NCBI GenBank assembly: GCA_964410285.1
Contig: CAYPFR010000008.1
Span: 103,156 to 167,155 of the forward strand
From: Fretibacter sp964410285
GTDB lineage: Bacteria > Pseudomonadota > Alphaproteobacteria > Caulobacterales > Maricaulaceae
DNA: 64,000 nucleotides
Reading direction: 5' to 3'
This document shows positions 16,588-25,469 of the stretch, one piece after another. The notes beneath the pieces are model-generated. The model had not been told where the DNA came from, ran no database searches, and was given only the letters and a program-made list of their open reading frames with translations. The translations under genes and the position numbers were made by a program. Each line of letters begins with the position of its first letter. Positions within the stretch are counted from its first letter, which is position 1.

Positions 16588-17487
16588 ATGACAATTCCTT
16601 TCGTCAGGAACTTTGAATTTGAATATGGGCGCTGCGATCAACTCTCCGCGCTTGTTTCGCGTGTCATCGCTAATAATCCCGGCCCTTTCACCTATACAGG
16701 CACCGGGGTCTACATTATCGGAAAGGAGACGGTTGCCGTTATAGATCCCGGACCGGATAAACCGGAGCACCGCGCCGCGCTGACCCAAGCGCTGGCGGGC
16801 CGGCGCGTCAGCCACGTCCTCGTCACCCATCACCATATTGATCATTCGCCTTTGGCCGCGCCCCTCGCCAGAGAGCATGGCTGCAAAGTGCATGGTTACG
16901 GCGTTCAGGCCCGAAGACCGGAGGGCGGCGAAGTGCGGCTAGAAGCAGGTGATGATCTGACCTTTAGTCCCGATATCGAAATCCGAGACGGCGATAAAAT
17001 TCAGGGCGACGGCTGGACGATTGAGGCCCTGCACACTCCCGGACATACGTCAAATCACCTATGTTTTGCCTTGCTCGAGGAAAACCTGCTGTTTTCCGGC
17101 GATCATATCATGGGCTGGTCCACAAGCGTCGTTAGCCCGCCCGACGGTCATATGGGAGATTATCTCACCAGCCTGGAGAAAATTTTAGCTAGGAATTTTG
17201 ACCAGATTTGGCCCACGCACGGCACCTCTATAGATGATCCCAAAAACTTCATTGCCGCCTATATTGCCCACCGCCATGCTCGAGAGGCACAGATCCTGAC
17301 AGCCATAAAAGACGGCCTGACCCGCATTAGCGATATGGTCGCCCATATGTATAAGGATGTCGACAAACGCCTGCACCCTGCAGCCGCTCATAGCGTACTG
17401 GCGCACCTCATACACCTTGAAGAGACCGGCCGCGTGATATCATCGGGAATAGGCGGATTGAAAAGCGAATACGCGCTCTCCCGCTAG
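16588..17487 (+). CDS. MBL-fold metallo-hydrolase, LACTB2-like
   Basis: A 299-aa soluble metallo-beta-lactamase-fold hydrolase. The di-zinc motif HxHxDH is THHHIDH with H81, H83, D85 and H86; further ligands are in HTPGHTSNH and in FSGDHIMGW. A C-terminal winged-helix-like tail (about 235-295, with LHPAAAHSVLAHLIHLEE) matches the LACTB2/endoribonuclease group of hydrolases. The reaction is unknown: RNA, thioester or other substrates are all used in this family. It is a stand-alone gene, convergent with the DUF1499 gene. Confidence 0.87.
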   Translation: MTIPFVRNFEFEYGRCDQLSALVSRVIANNPGPFTYTGTGVYIIGKETVAVIDPGPDKPEHRAALTQALAGRRVSHVLVTHHHIDHSPLAAPLAREHGCKVHGYGVQARRPEGGEVRLEAGDDLTFSPDIEIRDGDKIQGDGWTIEALHTPGHTSNHLCFALLEENLLFSGDHIMGWSTSVVSPPDGHMGDYLTSLEKILARNFDQIWPTHGTSIDDPKNFIAAYIAHRHAREAQILTAIKDGLTRISDMVAHMYKDVDKRLHPAAAHSVLAHLIHLEETGRVISSGIGGLKSEYALSR

Positions 17488-17530
17488 CCTTTTTGCCGCC
17501 ATTCGCAAGTAGCGCAGCAGCGATCAATCG

Positions 17531-18358
17531 CTAGCCTGCTAAGGTCTGCAAAAAGGTAGAAATACGCGCCGCATTCACCCCCAGATCAGAGAGGCCGACG
17601 CGGCTAACAGAGCGAACGTCAACAATCGCGCCGCCGCCCTCCGCCGCACGGATACGGATCACCACGTCATCTTCAAATCCATACCAAAAACTTGTAGCCG
17701 TGGCCTCAATGAGGCCCGTTTCCACATTACTATCTTTCACGGTCCACCCCATAGTCTTAGCAAGAGAGAGCGCCTCCCCAAACACTACATCAGGCGTGCC
17801 GCCAACCACAAGCGGGCGAACATTTGGATAGGCCTTAGTTTGCAGGGCTGAAACCAGCGCAGGCGGGCTATTTTCGCCCACAGGAGCCTTTTTACCCTTA
17901 TATTCCAATGTGTTAACTCCTTTCACCTTCGCACGCTCTGAGAGGATAGTACCGGTGAAGTTTGGCGGGTTTTGAGTGTCCGTTGTAATGTCATGGATGA
18001 GCGGCAGGCTTGATACCGTTTTCTGCGTCGCCGCTCCTTTAGCAATACCCGCAAGGCCGATGAGCGCCGCCAGTCCCCCTATCCATAGACCTTTTCGCGG
18101 GGTAATCAGCACTGCCGCTATAACTGACAAAATACCAAGACCAAGCGTCGCGGCGAGCATTTTTAGTCCAACGCCGCGCGAGAGTGTTCCAAGCCCGAAA
18201 CGCCAGTCCCATATTCCAAATTTGGCCCCGAGCGCTGCTATGATGAATAGCAACGGCGTGACGATCGCTGCGAGCAAGGTCAAGCGGTGCAAAATATCCC
18301 GAAATTTGCGGCGTTTCGCGCCAGAAGGCTTTGGCTTAGGAGGGATAACGTCTGTCAT
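17531..18358 (-). CDS. DUF1499 membrane protein
   Basis: A 275-aa protein: a basic cytoplasmic head (residues 1-25), three hydrophobic helices (about 26-125), then a DUF1499 domain facing the periplasm. Marks of the domain are PLIHDITTDTQNPPNF near 120-135 and SVSRVGLSDLGVNAARI near the end. DUF1499 has no established role. The next gene on the same strand (18393-18926) ends 34 nt upstream of this start, so they may form a two-gene unit. Confidence 0.85.
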   Translation of the reverse strand: MTDVIPPKPKPSGAKRRKFRDILHRLTLLAAIVTPLLFIIAALGAKFGIWDWRFGLGTLSRGVGLKMLAATLGLGILSVIAAVLITPRKGLWIGGLAALIGLAGIAKGAATQKTVSSLPLIHDITTDTQNPPNFTGTILSERAKVKGVNTLEYKGKKAPVGENSPPALVSALQTKAYPNVRPLVVGGTPDVVFGEALSLAKTMGWTVKDSNVETGLIEATATSFWYGFEDDVVIRIRAAEGGGAIVDVRSVSRVGLSDLGVNAARISTFLQTLAG

Positions 18359-18392
18359 GGCATAGCTTTCGATGAGGCGGGCTAAAAATCGC

Positions 18393-18926
18393 TTAGATCC
18401 GCGAGATAGACATTAGCGTAAAAAGAGTCAAAACCACAATGATGAACGCTAATTGCCCGCTTAATTTTGCCCGATGACGTCCGCTATACAGGCCTCTTCG
18501 GCGCTGACGATTCATATCTTGCGCGAGGGGTTTTTGAGCTGTGCTCCCCGAGCGGTAATCCGTGTCTTGACGGCGCGCAATAGCCTCCTCGGCCGCCTCG
18601 CGCTCCAGCGCCTTCGCCGCTTCATCGCGGCGGCGCTTCATTGCGGCCGCGCGGGCCGCATTTCCCACGTAATAATTCTGGCGGTCCTTCTGATCTTCCG
18701 CCTTCGGGGACCCGCGCGCAGGCCGTGCACCCGCGTCAAACTCCGCCTGCCTAGGACGAGAGGACTGATTACGGTAAAGCGCAGCCATGGAGTCAGGCTT
18801 TTGCGCTGTCTCAGCTGCGCCGCCCTGCTCCCCCGTTACCGCACCCGATTGCAAACCAGCCGCCGGGATTTTGCGCATGACGACATATACAAAGTAGAGA
18901 AGAATAAGGAGAAATATAATTTCCAT
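18393..18926 (-). CDS. Hypothetical protein with membrane segments at both ends
   Basis: A 177-aa protein I do not recognise. Residues 1-20 are a membrane helix (MEIIFLLILLYFVYVVMR), residues 20-145 are polar, rich in Ala, Arg, Gln and Glu with a short helical stretch NAARAAAMKRRRDEAAKAL, and residues about 155-175 form a second membrane helix. Both ends thus sit in the inner membrane with a charged loop between. It reads into the DUF1499 gene with a 34-nt gap, so the two may act together. The frame is long and uninterrupted but composition is simple, hence moderate confidence. Confidence 0.68.
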   Translation of the reverse strand: MEIIFLLILLYFVYVVMRKIPAAGLQSGAVTGEQGGAAETAQKPDSMAALYRNQSSRPRQAEFDAGARPARGSPKAEDQKDRQNYYVGNAARAAAMKRRRDEAAKALEREAAEEAIARRQDTDYRSGSTAQKPLAQDMNRQRRRGLYSGRHRAKLSGQLAFIIVVLTLFTLMSISRI

Positions 18927-19018
18927 AGCCCACGTTAACTGAATTTTCGCCCACTCGCCAGAGGGCGAGTAGATTTAGGCGACCATAGTCAGCCAAAGGA
19001 AAGGATGGAGTTATATTC

Positions 19019-19684
19019 CTAGGGACTTAGGCGTTGCGATTGCCAGCGCCCGCCGTGACGGGCCCGCGTAAAGCGGCGGCGATCATGCAGACGATAAGCT
19101 CCGTCTTCCCAAAATTCAATCGCGAGCGGCTTCACCCGCCAGCCGACCCAATTTGGCGGGCGGACAATCTCCTGTCCTTCAAATCGGGTTTCAACCGCCT
19201 TGACCGCGGCTTCAAGCTGGCCGCGGCTAATAATCGGAGAGGATTGTGCGGAAGCCCATGCGCCGATCTGGCTGCCGCGGGCGCGCTGGGCGAAATAGCT
19301 ATCGGATTCTTGTTTTTTAACCTTGGCGATGGGTCCGCGCACGCGCACTTGACGCTTGAGACTCTTCCAGTGAAAACACAGCGCAGCTTTGCTATTGAGC
19401 TTAATCTGCTCTCCCTTATCGCTGTCGGCGTTGGTATAGAATACGAAGCCTTGCTGATCCACGGCCTTAAGCAGAACGATCCGTGCATCGGGCATGCCGC
19501 CCGGTTCTGCGGTGGCCAAGGTCATCGCATTGGCATCATTTGGCTCGGACTTTACGGCCTCGGCGAGCCACTGCTCGAAATAGGCGATCGGGTCTGATAC
19601 CGCGAACATATCATGTTCGGCGCGCGCGGCTCTTTTGGCATACTCGGCCTCGCTCGGGGTGGGCGGAATTTTTTTATTTCGCAT
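19019..19684 (-). CDS. pdxH: Pyridoxamine 5'-phosphate oxidase
   Basis: PdxH oxidises pyridoxine/pyridoxamine 5'-phosphate to pyridoxal 5'-phosphate with FMN, the last step of vitamin B6 synthesis and salvage. The 221-aa protein has PDARIVLLKAVDQQGFVFYT (FMN binding), RQVRVRGP, AQSSPI, and the C-terminal signature EFWEDGAYRLHDR. Length is typical. It is divergent from the J-domain gene and aroC, an arrangement common in alphaproteobacteria. Confidence 0.96.
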   Translation of the reverse strand: MRNKKIPPTPSEAEYAKRAARAEHDMFAVSDPIAYFEQWLAEAVKSEPNDANAMTLATAEPGGMPDARIVLLKAVDQQGFVFYTNADSDKGEQIKLNSKAALCFHWKSLKRQVRVRGPIAKVKKQESDSYFAQRARGSQIGAWASAQSSPIISRGQLEAAVKAVETRFEGQEIVRPPNWVGWRVKPLAIEFWEDGAYRLHDRRRFTRARHGGRWQSQRLSP

Positions 19685-19830
19685 AATGCCTCTGTTTTAT
19701 AAAAATTAACTATAAGTTTCAGCGAGTTATTAACCTTTATAACCTCTTAATGGCGTCAGGTTAAGGACATTCCAAAGATAATATTATCACCGGAGAATCC
19801 TCTTTATTATATACCGCAGGTGGAGTGAGT

Positions 19831-20046
19831 ATGACCCGTCAAGATGCCCTGATGACGCTTGGACTAAATATGGCCGCGCGTGAGGCCGAGATCAGAACCG
19901 CATGGCGTAAAAAGGCGAAATTTTTTCACCCCGACAGTCCTTACGGTGATGTTCAGGCCTTTATCAAAGCTAAAAACGCCTTTGAAACGCTCGTGCCCCC
20001 TGCACCGCAAACCTACCGTATACCGGCCCGCTCCCGCGCGGTTTAG
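19831..20046 (+). CDS. Short J-domain protein
   Basis: A 71-aa protein made of little more than a J domain, the part of DnaJ-type cochaperones that stimulates the ATPase of DnaK. Helix II is basic (IRTAWRKKAKFF) and the essential HPD tripeptide is at residues 33-35, followed by helix III (AFIKAKNAFETL). No G/F, zinc or substrate-binding domains follow. The ATG at 19831 has GGAG 5 nt upstream; a GTG two codons earlier is less likely. It sits 58 bp before aroC and the two may be cotranscribed. Confidence 0.85.
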   Translation: MTRQDALMTLGLNMAAREAEIRTAWRKKAKFFHPDSPYGDVQAFIKAKNAFETLVPPAPQTYRIPARSRAV

Positions 20047-20104
20047 CCTAGCGCGGCGCGCCCCCTTAGGCTAAACACGCCCTTCCAAAGGACGCGCTGT
20101 TGTT

Positions 20105-21175
20105 ATGAGCCATAATACATTCGGACATTTATTCCGCTTTACGACATGGGGCGAAAGCCACGGCCCCGCCATTGGCTGCGTTGTCGATGGCTGCCCGCCC
20201 AATATCGCGCTAGATGCAAGCTTTATCCAAAAATATCTCGACGAGCGAAAGCCCGGCACATCACGCTTTGTCACCCAGCGCAAAGAGCCGGACGCGGTGA
20301 AAATCCTCTCTGGCGTTTTTGAGGGCGTCACCACAGGCACCCCGATTAGCCTGATGATCGAAAATACCGATCAGCGTTCGAAGGACTATTCCGAGATTAA
20401 GCGCCGATACCGCCCCGGCCACGCCGATTTCACATATGACGCCAAATATGGCGTGCGCGATTACCGCGGCGGGGGCCGCAGCTCTGCGCGCGAAACCGCC
20501 AGCCGCGTTGCCGCCGCAGCCGTGGCCCGCAAAGTCCTTGGCGAGTCCATCAAAATCACCGGCGGCGTCATTCAGATCGGCCGCGAGAAAGTGGACCCCG
20601 ACCGCGTAGATTGGACCACTGTGCGCGGTAATCCCTTTTGGTGCCCCGACCCCGTGGCCGCAAAAGCGTGGGAAGACTATCTTGACGGTATTCGCAAAGA
20701 CGGCAGCTCTGTCGGCGCTATCCTTGAGGTGCGTGCCTCTGGGGTCCCAGCAGGCTGGGGCGCGCCGATCTATAGCAAGCTCGACGCAGACCTTGCCTCT
20801 GCCATGATGAGTATCAACGCCGCCAAGGCAGTTGAAATCGGCGCAGGCTTTGCGGCGGGCGGCTATACAGGGCCGCAAAACGCGGACGCCATTCGCATGA
20901 GCGGCGGCGCGCCCGAGTTTCAAAGCAATCACGCGGGCGGTATTCTAGGCGGCATTAGTAACGGCGACGATATTGTACTGCGCCTTGCGATCAAGCCGAC
21001 CTCTTCTATGCTCACCCCCGTCCCGTCTATTGATGCAGACGGTCATGAGATTGATGTGCGCACCAAAGGCCGTCATGACCCCTGCGTCGGCATACGCGGC
21101 GTCCCTGTCGCCGAAGCCATGATGGCGCTCGTCCTTGCTGATCATAAACTCCGCCACAGAGGGCAAGTGGGTTAG
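20105..21175 (+). CDS. aroC: Chorismate synthase
   Basis: AroC makes chorismate from EPSP using reduced FMN, the last common step of aromatic amino acid synthesis. The 356-aa protein shows the three classical signatures: GESHGPAIGCVVDGCP near the N terminus, the central RPGHADFTY...GVRDYRGGGRSSARET, and HDPCVGIRGVPVAEAM near the C terminus. Length is standard. It follows the J-domain gene. A frame-disrupted remnant begins directly after its stop. Confidence 0.97.
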   Translation: MSHNTFGHLFRFTTWGESHGPAIGCVVDGCPPNIALDASFIQKYLDERKPGTSRFVTQRKEPDAVKILSGVFEGVTTGTPISLMIENTDQRSKDYSEIKRRYRPGHADFTYDAKYGVRDYRGGGRSSARETASRVAAAAVARKVLGESIKITGGVIQIGREKVDPDRVDWTTVRGNPFWCPDPVAAKAWEDYLDGIRKDGSSVGAILEVRASGVPAGWGAPIYSKLDADLASAMMSINAAKAVEIGAGFAAGGYTGPQNADAIRMSGGAPEFQSNHAGGILGGISNGDDIVLRLAIKPTSSMLTPVPSIDADGHEIDVRTKGRHDPCVGIRGVPVAEAMMALVLADHKLRHRGQVG

Positions 21176-21586
21176 CCCCGCTGGATTACCGCGAGAGTCT
21201 CTTGCTGATTTACAGGAAGACACTAGAAAACATCAAGAATTAGCAAACCAACTATCTCTGTTTGATGCTACAGCAAAACCAATAAAACCATGCCCTATGC
21301 AATTTATCCTTCATTGGACAGATCAGGACGGAAAAACCGAAGACATGAAATTGACGATTGGGAAACATCAGCGGCTTACAATAGGTTTAATCGCGAGCAT
21401 GGGCACGATAGAGCAATTGAAATACTAAAAGAGAGATATGAAGATCATTATTTCAAGGCTGGTTTAGTCCTTGGGTTTAGTACACATAGTCGCCGCAATA
21501 TGACTTATGGGATGAAAAACCAGTGGTTATTAGTGGGCCTGATTAGACTGGACTTCGAAACTCAAGATGACCTGTTCATAGGTTGA
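21176..21586 (+). pseudogene. Frame-disrupted remnant after aroC
   Basis: Two overlapping frames read as one protein if joined by a -1 shift near 21340-21360. The first gives SLADLQEDTRKHQELANQ...PMQFILHWTDQDGKTEDMK, the second continues with DDWETSAAYNRFNREHGHD and ERYEDHYFKAGLVLGFSTH, ending at 21586. Both halves look protein-like, have lower GC than aroC, and have no upstream ribosome site; the first frame runs back into the aroC end without a clear start. A one-base deletion in a small transferred gene, probably also missing its 5' end, is the simplest reading. The second half alone from the ATG at 21290 (98 aa) could still be translated. The family is not recognised. Confidence 0.5.
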
Positions 21587-21663
21587 AAATGAAATGAAAA
21601 CCCATAATTAGGTAAACGAATTTCTCTATACTTATCCGCAAGTAGCCGCATATAAGAACCCCT

Positions 21664-23070
21664 ATGACAGAGCTTGAGACAGATTACCTGATCGTCGGCA
21701 GCGGCGCGATGGGAATGGCATTTGCCGATACGATTTTGACGGAAACCGACGCCCGTATTATTATGGTTGACCGCTACCAAAAACCGGGCGGGCATTGGAA
21801 CGTTGTTTATCCCTTTGTACGGTTGCATCAACCCTCTGCCTATTACGGCGTCAGCTCGCGGGAGCTGGGCTCAGGCCAGCTTGAGACAGGCGGGCTTAAT
21901 GACGGGCTAGGCGAGCTGGCCTCCGGCGCGCAGGTCAGCGCCTATTTTGATGATGTAATGACACAGCAATTTCTGCCCAACGGGCGGGTGCAATATTTTC
22001 CAATGTGCGATTATGTGGGCGGCGGTGAATTTGTCTCCAAGGTCAGCGGCGCGCGCCGTAAAGTTAGCGCGCGCAAAACCGTGGACTGCACCTATTTGAA
22101 CACATCGGTTCCGTCCACCCATAAGCCGAAGTTTTCAATCGCGACGGGCGCGTGGTTCATGCCGCTCAATGACCTTCCCAAGATCACCACGCCGCCCGAG
22201 GGTTTTGTGGTTATCGGCGCCGGCAAAACCGGCATAGACGCCTGCCTATGGCTGCTAGAGCACGGGGCAGAGCCTGATGATATTCGCTGGATTATGCCGC
22301 GCGATGCGTGGCTTCTGGACCGCGAAAACACGCAAAATACGCCCGAGTTTTTCCATAGCACAATGGAGGCGCAGGCCGCCCAATTCGAATCTATCGCGCA
22401 GGCCAATAGCATTGAAGATATGTTTGATAAGCTTGAGGCCTGCGGATATTTTTTGCGAATTTATAAAGACACGCGGCCCACCATGTTTCACGGTGCCACG
22501 ATCAGCCGCGCAGAAGTCACGCAGCTCAGGTGGATTAAAAATGTGGTCCGTCTGGGCCGCGTACAATCGCTCGGCTTGGATGAAATCGTGCTCGATCATG
22601 GCCGGCTTCCGACCAACGCTAAAACACTCCATATTGATTGCTCGGCCAGCGCGCTGCTTGATGTTGCGCTAAAACCGGTCTTCCAGGGGAATCTAATCAC
22701 GCCGCAAATGGTGCGCAGCTACCAGCCCGTCTTTAGCGCCGCCTTTATCGCGCACATCGAGGCCAGCGAAAAGGATGAGGCGGAGAAAAACCGTCTGTGC
22801 GGCGTGGTGCCCCTGCCCAATAGCGATCTGGATTATATCCGGTTCACGGCGGCCTTTATGGTCAATCAATATAATTGGGGCCAAGATAAAGCGCTGCGTA
22901 AATGGCTACGCGGCAATCGGTTAGATGGGTTTTCAAAACTGGTCGCCTCTATCGCGCCCGACGACGTGGAGAAAATCGCGGTTATGGAACGGCTGAAAGC
23001 AAACAGCTTTCCCGCCATGGCCAAATTACAAAGTTTTCTTGCACAAATAGATGCCGGCGCAGGCAAATAA
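21664..23070 (+). CDS. FAD/NAD(P)-binding flavoprotein, monooxygenase-like
   Basis: A 468-aa flavoprotein with two Rossmann nucleotide-binding motifs: GSGAMG at residues 12-17 for FAD, and GAGKTG at 185-190 for NAD(P). The N-terminal half (YQKPGGHWN, FVRLHQPSAYYGV) resembles flavin-containing monooxygenase and related FAD/NAD(P)-binding oxidoreductases. The Baeyer-Villiger fingerprint FxGxxxHxxxW is not present. No membrane segment is seen. The alpha/beta hydrolase gene follows 69 bp downstream on the same strand, so an oxidation-then-hydrolysis pair is possible. The substrate is unknown. Confidence 0.82.
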   Translation: MTELETDYLIVGSGAMGMAFADTILTETDARIIMVDRYQKPGGHWNVVYPFVRLHQPSAYYGVSSRELGSGQLETGGLNDGLGELASGAQVSAYFDDVMTQQFLPNGRVQYFPMCDYVGGGEFVSKVSGARRKVSARKTVDCTYLNTSVPSTHKPKFSIATGAWFMPLNDLPKITTPPEGFVVIGAGKTGIDACLWLLEHGAEPDDIRWIMPRDAWLLDRENTQNTPEFFHSTMEAQAAQFESIAQANSIEDMFDKLEACGYFLRIYKDTRPTMFHGATISRAEVTQLRWIKNVVRLGRVQSLGLDEIVLDHGRLPTNAKTLHIDCSASALLDVALKPVFQGNLITPQMVRSYQPVFSAAFIAHIEASEKDEAEKNRLCGVVPLPNSDLDYIRFTAAFMVNQYNWGQDKALRKWLRGNRLDGFSKLVASIAPDDVEKIAVMERLKANSFPAMAKLQSFLAQIDAGAGK

Positions 23071-23139
23071 TTTGCGGGGTCCGCGCTTTGACTATGTGCC
23101 CAAAGCTCTCTAGCGTTCCGGTGTTGGGAGGACATTAAC

Positions 23140-24225
23140 GTGGCGCTTATTGTATTTATCATTACCTTGATCTTGATTGGCGTCTTTGTGCAGTTTTATC
23201 TGGGCGGCGAAGACCTCTCGCGCTGGGATAAACCCGCGCATGATCCCGATTTCACCGGACCGCCCTCAGCGGGGAATGAGGACGTTCTTGAATATTTGAA
23301 AAAAAACTTCACCCAGCCCGCCAAGGCCGGCGGCAAAGAGACGAGCCTTGCCGCTAAGCGCGCGCGGTTTGAAACCTTCGGCACGGCGCGGGATTATCCC
23401 TGTGATCACACGCCGGCACGCTTTGAAAGCCGCAATGGCATTATCATAGAGGGCGAATGGACGACCCTTAAAGACACGGATACGGCTCGCCGTATCCTCT
23501 ATATACACGGAGGCGCCTTTGCCGTGGGAAGCGCGGCCAGTCACCGCGCCATCACCTATAATCTAGCAAAGCGCACGGGCTGCGCCGTTTTTGCGCCAAA
23601 CTACCGGCTGATTCCAGAAAACCCGCGGCTTGGCGGCGTTCACGATTGCAAAGCTGCCTATGAGTATCTCGCCGCCAACGGCCCGAACGGCCCGCAAAAG
23701 GCCAAGAAAATCGCGGTCGCCGGTGATAGCGCGGGCGGAAATCTGGCACTTGTGGTGGTTCGCTGGGCGTCCAAAGGGCCTGAAATCACGACGCCCGATG
23801 CGGTTATTGCGCTCTCGCCGACGGTCGATTCAACCCTGCAAAGCCCCTCTATACGGCGCAATTTTGAAACAGATATTATGCTCAAGCCGCTCGTCGCGCC
23901 TTTGCTAAAAATACCGCGCTTCATCTTGCTTATCGGCGCATGGGTGAGCGCACGAAAACGCCCCTCCCATCCCCTACTCTCGCCGATCATGGGAGACTTA
24001 GGCGGCTTGCCGCCCGTCCTTATTCAAGCCAGTACGAAAGAAATGCTATATGATGATGCTCTGCGCTATAGAAATAAGGCGCGCGCCGCAGGCTCAGAAA
24101 TCTCGCTGCAAAGCTGGGATCATATGTGTCATGTCTGGCCTATTTTTGATGATATGTTGCCAGAAGCGGATCAAGCATTCGAAGAAATGACAAAATTTTT
24201 GCGCGCTCATGACGTTGCTAAATAG
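23140..24225 (+). CDS. Alpha/beta hydrolase of the hormone-sensitive lipase family
   Basis: A 361-aa esterase-like enzyme. Residues 1-21 are a hydrophobic membrane anchor; the oxyanion-hole motif HGGAF is at 123-127; the nucleophile elbow GDSAGG is at 195-200 with catalytic S197; the catalytic His is in SWDHMCHVWP near residue 335. These are the marks of the HSL (family IV) esterases, which cleave short acyl esters. GTG at 23140 is the start, with GGGAGGA 8-9 nt upstream. It follows the flavoprotein gene and is likely cotranscribed with it. Confidence 0.88.
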   Translation: MALIVFIITLILIGVFVQFYLGGEDLSRWDKPAHDPDFTGPPSAGNEDVLEYLKKNFTQPAKAGGKETSLAAKRARFETFGTARDYPCDHTPARFESRNGIIIEGEWTTLKDTDTARRILYIHGGAFAVGSAASHRAITYNLAKRTGCAVFAPNYRLIPENPRLGGVHDCKAAYEYLAANGPNGPQKAKKIAVAGDSAGGNLALVVVRWASKGPEITTPDAVIALSPTVDSTLQSPSIRRNFETDIMLKPLVAPLLKIPRFILLIGAWVSARKRPSHPLLSPIMGDLGGLPPVLIQASTKEMLYDDALRYRNKARAAGSEISLQSWDHMCHVWPIFDDMLPEADQAFEEMTKFLRAHDVAK

Positions 24226-24453
24226 GGCTTAGGCGGCAGATTTTTCTCGCCCCGATAAGCAAATTTGCGCCCATTTGCGGCGGTGTTTGCTTAGATTTGC
24301 GAGACAATTATCGAGTCCATTATAAAGTCACCCACGCGGCATCTTTAATGAACCTAAGATAAATACCCACCTCAGAGAGTGTTCAGTCCGGCTTTGCTAC
24401 CAAGACTTAACGATGAAGGCATTTTCCTTTTCGTGACCAACAGGAGCAAAACT

Positions 24454-25242
24454 ATGTTGAACCTAAAAAAAACAAAACTGCTCTCTGCCGTAGCCATCGC
24501 TATGGCGGCATCGGTAGCCCCCAATGTCGCGGTTGCAGGGACTTACACCTCAAACTCGGCCTATGAAAACTGCAAACGTTCCGATACGGAAAATCAGATT
24601 TTGGGCGGCGTTATCGGCGCTATCTCAGGCGGCGTACTCGGAAGTCAAGTTGCGGGCAATGGCGCTCGGACCGAAGGCTCTGCGCTTGGCGCGGTTGTCG
24701 GCGCGGTCGCCGGTAGCCAGATCGCAAATAAAGATTGCCGCAGCGCAAACCATCACCGCGTCGGCTATCCGGTCACAGAAAGCTATCCTGCCGCCCGGAC
24801 TACAGTCTACCAACCAGCGCCCGTTTATACGCAGAGCCAGCCTGTATACCGCTCTAGCCCTGTCGTTCAGACCCGCGGTTACAACACGGTCTATACCTCA
24901 CCCCGCGTCGAGACTGTACGCACGGTCAGTCACAATAATTACGGCGGATACGGTCATAGCGGAAGTTATGGCGTCCAACGCCGGGGTTATAACGAGATTG
25001 CGGACATAAATCGCCAGATCGAAGACCTGCGTTACAGACGGGATAAGCTTGTGGCCCGCAACCGCTATGAGCAAAGCTATAGCCTTGATCGCCGGATTGA
25101 CCGCATCGGTCACAAGATATCCGATCTCAAGAAGCGCAAGCGTTATCTGAAAAAGCGTAACAAGCGCGGCTATGACGATGACTATAAGCCCAGACGCTCA
25201 GGTCATTACCACGGCTCAAATATCTGCTACACCTCCCATTAG
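24454..25242 (+). CDS. Exported glycine-zipper protein 1
   Basis: A 262-aa exported protein. Residues 1-28 are a signal peptide ending AVAG. A glycine-zipper 2TM domain follows at about 50-92 (GGVIGAISGGVLGSQ, then ALGAVVGAVAGSQIA), a fold found in outer-membrane-associated proteins such as SlyB/OmpA-like families. The next 80 residues are Tyr/Ser/Pro/Val-rich and low complexity. The last 75 are a strongly basic helical region (RQIEDLRYRRDKL, KISDLKKRKRYLKKRNKR) ending in a lone Cys. ATG at 24454 has an AGGAG site; an in-frame ATG at 24379 lacks a signal peptide. It is the first of three tandem relatives. Confidence 0.83.
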   Translation: MLNLKKTKLLSAVAIAMAASVAPNVAVAGTYTSNSAYENCKRSDTENQILGGVIGAISGGVLGSQVAGNGARTEGSALGAVVGAVAGSQIANKDCRSANHHRVGYPVTESYPAARTTVYQPAPVYTQSQPVYRSSPVVQTRGYNTVYTSPRVETVRTVSHNNYGGYGHSGSYGVQRRGYNEIADINRQIEDLRYRRDKLVARNRYEQSYSLDRRIDRIGHKISDLKKRKRYLKKRNKRGYDDDYKPRRSGHYHGSNICYTSH

Positions 25243-25280
25243 CAGTTAAATCTGACCACGCGCGTCCCGCGTGCGAAGAG

Positions 25281-25308
25281 AAGGCTCGGAGCTTCGCTCC
25301 GGGCCTTT
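25281..25308 (+). terminator. Intrinsic terminator after glycine-zipper gene 1
   Basis: A 12-bp stem (AAGGCTCGGAGC with its partner GCTCCGGGCCTT, including one G-T pair) closes over a small TTC loop and is followed by TTTATGTT. It lies 38 nt after the stop. The T tract is short, so termination may be partial. Confidence 0.65.
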
Positions 25309-25469
25309 ATGTTAGGCGGTGGTAAGATCAAGTCCTTAGCTACGCCACTTTGCTTCACATAAAACCGTGAATGACGGGGTTGGAACGTAATTTGCATCTC
25401 TCCCGCTCAAGGCGGGATAGTGCAGCAAGGAGGCGGCACTTGTCCCATAATTGGACAATAGGATCTGAC

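Noticed and set aside
20261..20932. Long minus-strand open frame (223 codons) opposite aroC
   Set aside because: It lies wholly antisense to a textbook chorismate synthase, has no ribosome site, and its composition mirrors the GC-rich third positions of aroC.
21321..21360. Programmed -1 frameshift in the remnant after aroC
   Set aside because: The A AAA ACC string in the first frame does not fit the X XXY YYZ rule, and no stable stem follows; a one-base deletion is simpler.
22200..22800. Baeyer-Villiger monooxygenase assignment for the flavoprotein
   Set aside because: The fingerprint FxGxxxHxxxW(P/D) between the two Rossmann motifs is absent.
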